From Acholeplasmataceae bacterium (GTDB lineage: Bacteria; Bacillota_I; Bacilli_A; Izemoplasmatales; Hujiaoplasmataceae), in the NCBI GenBank assembly GCA_012515085.1, contig JAAYZB010000042.1, positions 1 through 5,603 of the forward strand: a DNA stretch of 5,603 nt, written 5' to 3'. The notes under the pieces are model-generated. The model searched no databases. It was not told where the DNA came from and saw only the letters and a list, made by a program, of their open reading frames with translations. Shown here piece by piece: positions 1-4,620 of the stretch. Position 1 is the first letter of the stretch. Every line of letters begins with the position of its first letter. Position numbers and translations under genes: made by a program.

Positions 1-305
1 GATATTCGTTCAACTATGATCTCGGGATAACTGAAAATTTTCTTCCCATCCTGATGAAAATCGTTTTGCTGAAGTCGTGCTTTGACGCCAACCACCGATC
101 CTTTCTTACAATAATCCACAGTCGCTTCTGCAATCCCACTCCATAGAGTGCAATTGAAGAAGTCTGTTTCATAGTCATTGGTCGCTCCACTTTTAAAAGG
201 GCGTTGACAAGCCAACGTGATTGAGGTAACACTTCTTCCTTCTTCCAATTTGCGTAATTCGGGATCTCTTGTAAGTCGTCCGACAAGAATCAATTGATTA
301 AGCAT
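1..305 (-). CDS. ssb: Single-stranded DNA-binding protein, OB fold (3' end outside window)
   Basis: Binds and protects single-stranded DNA in replication, repair and recombination. The reading frame starts at ATG 303-305 and stays open to the window edge, giving 101 residues. The start MLNQLILVGRLTRDPELR is the classic first strand of the SSB OB fold. Later come DFFNCTLW (residues 48-55, with Trp55 in the base-stacking position of E. coli Trp54) and KKGSVVGVKARLQ (67-79). The usual acidic C-terminal tail would lie beyond the edge. AGGAGG lies 5 nt before the start. NCTLW followed by YCKKGS looks, from memory, more like B. subtilis SsbB than SsbA. The gene has its own promoter and is not preceded by rpsF, so it is not in the usual rpsF-ssb-rpsR operon and may be a second, competence- or element-linked copy. 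The family call is firm; the paralogue class is not. Confidence 0.93.
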   Translation of the reverse strand, partial: MLNQLILVGRLTRDPELRKLEEGRSVTSITLACQRPFKSGATNDYETDFFNCTLWSGIAEATVDYCKKGSVVGVKARLQQNDFHQDGKKIFSYPEIIVERI

Positions 306-310
306 AATAT

Positions 311-316
311 CCTCCT
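311..316 (-). promoter_or_regulatory. Ribosome binding site of ssb
   Basis: A perfect AGGAGG on the minus strand, 5 nt from ATG 303-305. It fixes the start of the ssb frame, which also begins with the family's expected MLNQ. Confidence 0.85.
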
Positions 317-328
317 GTGTTTTCTTTC

Positions 329-337
329 ATTGTACCA
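329..337 (-). promoter_or_regulatory. Extended -10 promoter of ssb
   Basis: The minus strand reads TGGTACAAT: a -10 box one base from TATAAT, preceded by the TGN extension. Transcription would start near 322, leaving a leader of about 17 nt that just holds the ribosome site. No good -35 box lies 16-18 bp upstream; a TTGACC at 377-382 is too far away to serve it. Inferred from motifs only. Confidence 0.55.
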
Positions 338-418
338 CTTCGAGATGTGAGTTTTTAATTGCCCTATATCGATTTGGTCAACAGGATATCACTTCTTCAG
401 CATTAATTTCTTCAAGCT

Positions 419-450
419 AAAATAAAAGCACAGAAAAAAGACTTCTGTGC
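419..450 (-). terminator. Intrinsic terminator of the DUF3137-lemA operon
   Basis: On the minus strand an 8-bp perfect stem (GCACAGAA, 443-450, pairing with TTCTGTGC, 428-435) encloses a 7-nt loop and is followed at once by TTTTATTTT (419-427). It lies about 40 bp past the lemA stop, the place for an operon end. Read on the plus strand the tail is much poorer in T, so it acts mainly leftward. Confidence 0.8.
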
Positions 451-467
451 GTTTCATTTCATGAAAC
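451..467 (-). repeat. Second small hairpin just before the lemA terminator
   Basis: A 7-bp perfect inverted repeat, GTTTCAT and ATGAAAC with a 3-base loop, directly abuts the terminator stem at 450/451. In the leftward transcript the two hairpins would fold one after the other. It has no T run of its own. It may protect the 3' end of the lemA mRNA or help termination; this is an inference. Confidence 0.5.
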
Positions 468-487
468 AAATCGGAAAAGTGTTATTA

Positions 488-1063
488 TTAAAATTTAAAT
501 TCGACGTCTTGACGTTTCCGATCTTCCGCTTCGAAATATGGTTTTTTCTCCATATGGATCGCATTCGCCACGATGCTTTGTGGGAAAGTGACGATAATAT
601 GGTTGATCCGAGTGACATTGGCGTTATATAGCCGTCTTGCTGCTTGCAGATGTTCTTCCGTATTGGCTACAGCGGACTGAAGTTCCAAGAATACGGTGTT
701 CGCTTTCAGATCCGGATACTTCTCCACCACAACATTGATTCCCGAAGCGACTTGGTTTAACTGCCCTAAGAAATCTTCTTTTTCTTTGAGTGTTGCGTTT
801 TGAGGAATGCCTTGGCGCCATTTGACGACATTCTCCAAGGTTTCCGCTTCGTGTTTGGCATAGCCTTTGGTCGTTTCCAGCATTTTGGTAAGCATATCAA
901 AACGCTTCGTTAATGCGACGTCGATACCGGATTCCGCTTCATGGACTTTCAGTTCCAATTGACGGAGTTGATTCATGACGCCGATGTACCATACGATGAT
1001 GATGAGAATAACCGCTGCAATTATTATGGCCGCAATCCATCCTCCTGCCAATAATGTGATCAT
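488..1063 (-). CDS. lemA: LemA family membrane protein
   Basis: A 191-residue protein, the usual LemA length. A short N-terminus leads into one membrane segment (about residues 9-29, rich in Ile, Val and Ala), then the helical LemA domain. Family marks are the GIDVALTKRFDML stretch (about 46-58), KGYAKHE, the RRLYNANV stretch near the C-terminal third, TFPQSIVA, and the near-terminal PYFEAE. Start ATG 1061-1063 has AGGAGG 6 nt upstream. It is the second gene of an operon: the DUF3137 gene ends 13 bp before it, with the ribosome site in that gap, so translation may be coupled. A terminator follows its stop. The biochemical role of bacterial LemA is unknown; some bacterial relatives have been linked to envelope stress. 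The name is a family label, not a function. Confidence 0.92.
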   Translation of the reverse strand: MITLLAGGWIAAIIIAAVILIIIVWYIGVMNQLRQLELKVHEAESGIDVALTKRFDMLTKMLETTKGYAKHEAETLENVVKWRQGIPQNATLKEKEDFLGQLNQVASGINVVVEKYPDLKANTVFLELQSAVANTEEHLQAARRLYNANVTRINHIIVTFPQSIVANAIHMEKKPYFEAEDRKRQDVEFKF

Positions 1064-1069
1064 TTCAAT

Positions 1070-1075
1070 CCTCCT
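1070..1075 (-). promoter_or_regulatory. Ribosome binding site of lemA
   Basis: AGGAGG on the minus strand, 6 nt from the lemA ATG and one base past the TAA of the upstream gene. A ribosome finishing the DUF3137 frame would stop almost on top of it, which fits translational coupling. Confidence 0.8.
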
Positions 1076-1076
1076 A

Positions 1077-1964
1077 TTATTTTCTTTTAAATATTTTCGT
1101 GTTCAACTTGAGCGTGTGGATAAAATCCTTGATGACCATCAGGTCGTTTTTGAACCCTTCCATCATCGCATTGTCGATTGTTCGAAACATCTTGATTTCA
1201 AACGTATTTTTGTTATTATTGATCGCAATATATAAATTTTCTCCGGCGAAAGACAATCCGATTCGACCAGGGTTGCGTTTCTCGAGTTCAAAAATTGCTT
1301 CCATGATATCGGGTGTGAGCACATAAAAAGCGCTGAGTTCGGTAGTTGCATACGTCTTAAATTTCTTGTTAAAATCTATGGATTCCAATTCGACTTTTTG
1401 AAAATCTCGATTGGTAAGTGGCGACCCAGCTTCCAACACCTGCAAATAACCTTCGAATTCTTTATTGAAGGTGAATCGAAAGACTCGACCAACAAAGTAA
1501 GGAACGTAATAGACACGAGTACCATTTTTGGTATGTTGAACATGCCTTTCTTCCAACCGGACATCGCTTGATAAAAAATCAACATCATCCAGCTTTCCCT
1601 TCAATAGGTCTTCTGAATGAAAACGGTCCGCACGTTTTAAAAACTCTGTGGCATACACCTCCACCGGTGCGAGCCCCCGATCAGGAATATAATCCGTCCC
1701 CGGGATAACCTCGGAAAAGAACGCAGAGAGCACTTCTGTCTTGAATGTTCGTTTGACTTTTGAGAAACCAGCAGCGCCAACGAGGGCGACTATTCCACCA
1801 ATCAAGCCAACGATAATGCCAAGCATCTGGCCCAATTCTTCACTACCGACTGAGGACATCGTCAAAAATAACAGAGTTGCTACAACGATGATGACCAGGC
1901 CAATAGCGACTTGCTTTTCACTTTTTTTCTTCAACAGGTTAAATTGATTCAGTTTTTCTTGCAC
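1077..1964 (-). CDS. DUF3137 domain membrane protein
   Basis: A 295-residue protein of unknown function. A basic, cytoplasmic-looking start (about residues 1-18, Lys-rich) is followed by two close membrane segments (about 19-36 and 44-67) and a soluble domain of some 225 residues. That domain has the DUF3137 pattern: GLAPVEVY, HSEDLLKG, GRVFRFTFNKEFEG, then LESIDFNKKFKTYATTE with YVLTPDIMEAIFELEK, and a late SFAGENLYIAI. The start is GTG 1962-1964: no in-frame ATG lies near, and GGAG sits 10 nt upstream. An ATG at 1970-1972 is out of frame and stops after seven codons. It is first in the operon and lemA follows 13 bp later. DUF3137 and LemA genes often adjoin in bacteria, which suggests a joint membrane role, but none is established. 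Confidence 0.88.
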   Translation of the reverse strand: MQEKLNQFNLLKKKSEKQVAIGLVIIVVATLLFLTMSSVGSEELGQMLGIIVGLIGGIVALVGAAGFSKVKRTFKTEVLSAFFSEVIPGTDYIPDRGLAPVEVYATEFLKRADRFHSEDLLKGKLDDVDFLSSDVRLEERHVQHTKNGTRVYYVPYFVGRVFRFTFNKEFEGYLQVLEAGSPLTNRDFQKVELESIDFNKKFKTYATTELSAFYVLTPDIMEAIFELEKRNPGRIGLSFAGENLYIAINNNKNTFEIKMFRTIDNAMMEGFKNDLMVIKDFIHTLKLNTKIFKRK

Positions 1965-1974
1965 AAACGCATCA

Positions 1975-1978
1975 CTCC
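1975..1978 (-). promoter_or_regulatory. Ribosome binding site supporting the GTG start
   Basis: GGAG on the minus strand (in TTGGAGTG, 1973-1980), 10 nt from GTG 1962-1964. The spacing is long and the match short, so initiation is probably weaker than for lemA. It is the only candidate in the right place. Confidence 0.5.
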
Positions 1979-1993
1979 AAATCTCTTTTATTT

Positions 1994-1999
1994 ATTATA
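1994..1999 (-). promoter_or_regulatory. Candidate -10 box of the DUF3137-lemA operon
   Basis: A perfect TATAAT on the minus strand, about 30 nt before the GTG start, in an AT-rich gap. No TGN extension and no convincing -35 at 16-18 bp. The start point would be near 1987. It implies an operon promoter separate from glpK, although no clear terminator lies between them. Confidence 0.45.
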
Positions 2000-2008
2000 G
2001 CGCAATAT

Positions 2009-2026
2009 TTGTAAAAATGCACGTAT
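2009..2026 (-). repeat. AT-only inverted repeat after glpK
   Basis: On the minus strand AAAAAT, a 6-base ACGTGC spacer, then ATTTTT, a few bases past the glpK stop. The stem has only A:T pairs, so it is a poor terminator. It is the only candidate between glpK and the DUF3137 gene, so some readthrough from glpK is possible. Confidence 0.3.
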
Positions 2027-2030
2027 TTTT

Positions 2031-3518
2031 CTATTTGAATTGCATGCAAGCATTAACGGCCTTTTTCCAACCATTGTAGAGATCGTTTCGGCATTTCTCA
2101 GAAATGCTCGGACGAAACATCTTGTCAACACCCCACATTTGTTTGATCTCGTCAAGTTTCCAAACGCCTGTGGCCAAACCAGCTAAATAGGCTGCCCCAA
2201 GGGCCGTAGTTTCACTCGTAATTGGCTTATCAATGTAGACATTCAAAATATCGCTTTGAAATTGCATCAAAAAATCGTTCTCCGACGCCCCACCATCCAC
2301 TCTCAAGCGATTAAGTCGGATTTTCGATTCCATTTCCATGACTTCAATCACATCTTTTGTTTGATAGGCAATTGATTCCAACGTTGCTCGGATTAAATGT
2401 TCCCGCTTTGTCCCTCGAGTAATTCCAAAAATCGCCCCTTTTGCATTTTTTTCCCAATATGGAGTTCCTAGTCCAACAAACGCAGGTACAAAATAGATTC
2501 CCAAATTGGACTCACACGCCTTGGCAAACGAACACGTATCTGGAGAATGGTCAATAATTTTGAGACCATCACGCAACCATTGAACTGCCGATCCAGCAAC
2601 AAAAATGGATCCTTCCAAAGCGTAGGTAGTTTTACCCCCGATTTTCCAAGCAATCGTCGTTAACAACCCTTTTTTTGACAACACCGGTTTCTCTCCGGTG
2701 TTCATCAACATAAAGCAGCCGGTGCCATACGTGTTTTTGACGTCTCCAACGTTAAAACACGTCTGACCGAACAATGCAGCCTGTTGATCCCCCGCAATCC
2801 CTGATATAGGAATTTCAAATCCATAAAACACATTCTTTGCAGTATGTCCGACTGTCCCCGACGATGGGACCACTTTTGGCATGATGGCTTCCGGCACATT
2901 GAATATCGTTAAGAGTTCTGGATCCCATCTCTCCTCAAAAATATTGAATAAAAGTGTCCGAGAGGCATTTGAAACATCAGTCACGTGAATTTTCCCATCC
3001 GTCAAATTCCAAATAATCCAAGAGTCGATTGTCCCAAAACACAATTTCCCGTCTTCGGCCTGTTTACGGGCGTTCTTGACGTGATCTAAAATCCAGGTTA
3101 CTTTTGTTCCAGAAAAATAAGGATCGATCAACAGCCCCGTTTTTTGACGGACAATGGGCTCATACCCCTTCGCTTTCATCTCTTCACATAAGTCGCTCGT
3201 CTGTTTGCTTTGCCAAACTATGGCCGGATAAATCGGTTCTCCTGTGGCTCGATCCCAGATCACTGTCGTTTCTCGTTGATTAGTGATACCGATCGATGCA
3301 ATTTGTGATGGCTGCAATTTTGCCTTGACCAAACATTCACCAATACAAGAGGATACGGAATCCCAAATTTCTTTGGGATCGTGTAACACCATCCCCGGTT
3401 CCGGAAAAGATTGGGGAAATTCGCGTTGACTTTGAGAGACAATCTGTCCTTTTCGATTGAAAACAATCGCTCGAGAGGATGTGGTTCCTTGATCGATTGC
3501 CAAGATATATTTTTCCAT
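2031..3518 (-). CDS. glpK: Glycerol kinase
   Basis: Phosphorylates glycerol with ATP to sn-glycerol-3-phosphate in the cytoplasm; FGGY kinase family. From ATG 3516-3518 the protein has 495 residues (B. subtilis about 496, E. coli about 502). Seen: DQGTTSSRAIVF (9-20, phosphate-binding loop), NQRET (80-84), YFSGTKVTWILDH (134-146, first FGGY signature), AGDQQAALFGQ (242-252, with the catalytic-base Asp244), TYGTG (263-267), the second FGGY signature from about 361, and RVDGGAS (406-412). An in-frame upstream ATG at 3605 would add 29 residues but runs through the promoter; AGAGGTGG in front of 3518 decides the start. Odd point: residue 230 is Val (NVFYG) where Bacillota enzymes carry the HPr-phosphorylated His (YHFFG). 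No glpF, glpD or glpO lies in the window. A divergent lipase-like gene suggests glycerolipid use. Confidence 0.97.
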   Translation of the reverse strand: MEKYILAIDQGTTSSRAIVFNRKGQIVSQSQREFPQSFPEPGMVLHDPKEIWDSVSSCIGECLVKAKLQPSQIASIGITNQRETTVIWDRATGEPIYPAIVWQSKQTSDLCEEMKAKGYEPIVRQKTGLLIDPYFSGTKVTWILDHVKNARKQAEDGKLCFGTIDSWIIWNLTDGKIHVTDVSNASRTLLFNIFEERWDPELLTIFNVPEAIMPKVVPSSGTVGHTAKNVFYGFEIPISGIAGDQQAALFGQTCFNVGDVKNTYGTGCFMLMNTGEKPVLSKKGLLTTIAWKIGGKTTYALEGSIFVAGSAVQWLRDGLKIIDHSPDTCSFAKACESNLGIYFVPAFVGLGTPYWEKNAKGAIFGITRGTKREHLIRATLESIAYQTKDVIEVMEMESKIRLNRLRVDGGASENDFLMQFQSDILNVYIDKPITSETTALGAAYLAGLATGVWKLDEIKQMWGVDKMFRPSISEKCRNDLYNGWKKAVNACMQFK

Positions 3519-3523
3519 GATTT

Positions 3524-3531
3524 CCACCTCT
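3524..3531 (-). promoter_or_regulatory. Ribosome binding site of glpK
   Basis: AGAGGTGG on the minus strand, about 6 nt before ATG 3516-3518. It shows that glycerol kinase starts here and not at the in-frame ATG at 3603-3605. Confidence 0.75.
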
Positions 3532-3539
3532 TGAAACTC

Positions 3540-3548
3540 ATTATAACA
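3540..3548 (-). promoter_or_regulatory. Extended -10 promoter of glpK
   Basis: The minus strand reads TGTTATAAT: a perfect TATAAT with the TGN extension. The -35 position has only a weak TTTCTT. Transcription would start near 3533, giving a leader of about 15 nt made mostly of the ribosome site. Such a short leader leaves no room for a GlpP-type antiterminator or a riboswitch. No catabolite-responsive (cre) palindrome was seen. Confidence 0.6.
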
Positions 3549-3557
3549 AATATGCTG

Positions 3558-3584
3558 TTGAAAAGAAACGTGGGATGGTATAAT
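3558..3584 (+). promoter_or_regulatory. Promoter of the alpha/beta hydrolase gene
   Basis: TGGTATAAT (3576-3584) is a perfect -10 box with TGN extension. TTGAAA (3558-3563) is a good -35, though the 15-bp spacer is short. The start would be near 3591, about 40 nt before the ATG. It faces away from the glpK promoter; the two -10 boxes are about 35 bp apart, so RNA polymerase bound at one would crowd the other. Confidence 0.65.
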
Positions 3585-3617
3585 TAAAACAGTGAGATAT
3601 AACAATCAATTTTGAAT

Positions 3618-3623
3618 GGGGGA
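3618..3623 (+). promoter_or_regulatory. Ribosome binding site of the hydrolase gene
   Basis: GGGGGA, 9 nt before ATG 3633-3635. It overlaps the first codons of the in-frame TTG at 3612, so it argues for ATG 3633 as the true start. Confidence 0.5.
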
Positions 3624-3632
3624 AAGTTGACT

Positions 3633-4553
3633 ATGAAAAAAATGTCGCTTTTTGATTCACAACGAAATGAGATTCATGTGTACATCTATGAACCCAAATC
3701 TTCCCCAATCGGCGTCATCCAAATCATCCACGGAGCAGTTGAGCATTTTGCCCGGTATGGTTTGTTCGCTGAGTTTTTGAATAAAGCTGGATACGTCGTG
3801 GTGGGTTGTGATATTTTAGGACACGGTCTCAGTTCTCCAACGAATGACTATGCTCATTTTGCCGATAAAAACGGCGATCAATTGGCCTATGAATCCGTTC
3901 TGTTGGTCAAAGACTATGTTCAAGAAAAATATCCGAATATCGATTTGATGGTTATTGGTCACAGCATGGGTTCTTTCTTAGCACGAAAATTAGTGATCGA
4001 TTTCCCGAACGACTATAAAAAAGCGATTTGGAGCGGCACGGCTCTCTATGCACCCGGATTGATGTCGATGGGCATTTTTCTCGCAAATTTGATTATTTCT
4101 TTCAAAGGCCCTCGCCATTTATCTAAACTCATCGACAATATGGCAATTGGCTCTTTGGCATCCAAAGCCCGCAAAGCAGGACTCATTCAAGGCCTTGACG
4201 AAGGCTGGCTGACCAAAGATGAAGCCATCCAGGAGTATTATCACAATTCGCCAATGTGTGGTCAACCAATGACCGTTTCAGCAAATCGAGATCTGTTTCG
4301 ATGGATCAAGTTCATCTCCCTCAAGAAAAACTGGATGCGGATGAACCCGAAGCTTCCGATTTTCATTGCCTCCGGCGCCCAAGATCCTTTGAGTGACTTT
4401 GGCAAGACGATCCCGCCTCTTTATCAACAATTGAAGAAAGCTGGTTTTGAAAACGTAGAGATGAAACTCTATTCCGGGGATCGCCATGAGATTCTCAACG
4501 AATTGGATCGCGACGATGTGTATCAAGATATGTTGATTTTTTTAAAAAAATAA
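3633..4553 (+). CDS. Alpha/beta hydrolase, monoacylglycerol lipase / lysophospholipase type
   Basis: A serine hydrolase of the family that includes monoacylglycerol lipase and PldB-like lysophospholipases; likely cleaves an ester of a glycerolipid. From ATG 3633 it has 306 residues with no signal peptide or membrane anchor, so it is probably cytoplasmic. Seen: IIHGAVEHFARYG (31-43, the oxyanion HG and family HxxRY-like stretch), DILGHGLS (60-67), the nucleophile elbow GHSMG (Ser111), then Asp251 in SGAQDPLSD and His285 in GDRHE, a complete triad in canonical order. A lid-like section fills about 140-230. A TTG at 3612 could add seven residues but the ribosome site favours 3633. It diverges from glpK, fitting glycerol release followed by phosphorylation; the substrate is inferred, and an esterase on other lipids is possible. 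The coding end is a 16-bp A/T palindrome. Confidence 0.88.
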   Translation: MKKMSLFDSQRNEIHVYIYEPKSSPIGVIQIIHGAVEHFARYGLFAEFLNKAGYVVVGCDILGHGLSSPTNDYAHFADKNGDQLAYESVLLVKDYVQEKYPNIDLMVIGHSMGSFLARKLVIDFPNDYKKAIWSGTALYAPGLMSMGIFLANLIISFKGPRHLSKLIDNMAIGSLASKARKAGLIQGLDEGWLTKDEAIQEYYHNSPMCGQPMTVSANRDLFRWIKFISLKKNWMRMNPKLPIFIASGAQDPLSDFGKTIPPLYQQLKKAGFENVEMKLYSGDRHEILNELDRDDVYQDMLIFLKK

Positions 4554-4569
4554 ATTTTTCCCAATAAAC

Positions 4570-4616
4570 AAACCCTCCTTAGCCGTATATATGGTGTCAA
4601 AATAAAAGGAGGGTTT
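4570..4616 (+). promoter_or_regulatory. Inverted repeat covering the ribosome site of the lipoprotein gene
   Basis: AAACCCTCCTT (4570-4580) and AAGGAGGGTTT (4606-4616) are perfect 11-bp arms around a 25-nt AT-rich loop. The right arm is itself the ribosome site of the gene at 4621. In RNA from the upstream gene the left arm, which imitates the anti-Shine-Dalgarno end of 16S rRNA, would pair with that site and block translation. The four T bases after the stem (4614-4617) also make it a possible weak terminator of the hydrolase transcript, but the long loop and short T run are unlike a typical one. No convincing promoter is seen between 4554 and 4605; a start inside the loop would give an RNA free of the left arm. 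Confidence 0.6.
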
Positions 4617-4620
4617 TAAA

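Noticed and set aside
14..286. A 90-codon minus-strand open frame
   Set aside because: It lies inside ssb in another frame; the ssb frame has the conserved OB-fold residues and a perfect ribosome site.
1037..1050. A second AGGAGG inside the start of lemA
   Set aside because: It encodes Ala-Gly-Gly-Trp in the signal region; the ATG touching it is out of frame and has no spacing.
975..1326. Two plus-strand open frames of 75-86 codons over lemA and the DUF3137 gene
   Set aside because: They are antisense to two well-supported family members and have no start signals or recognisable motifs.
3519..3605. A 29-residue N-terminal extension of glycerol kinase from ATG 3603-3605
   Set aside because: It would cross the glpK promoter and ribosome site, and family members begin at the equivalent of ATG 3516-3518.
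3541..3611. A cre or operator palindrome in the divergent region
   Set aside because: No match to the cre consensus and no inverted repeat longer than the short AT-rich TAATTA was found.
3612..3632. TTG start seven codons upstream for the hydrolase
   Set aside because: The likely ribosome site (3618-3623) lies within those codons, so ATG 3633 is favoured; the TTG is not excluded.
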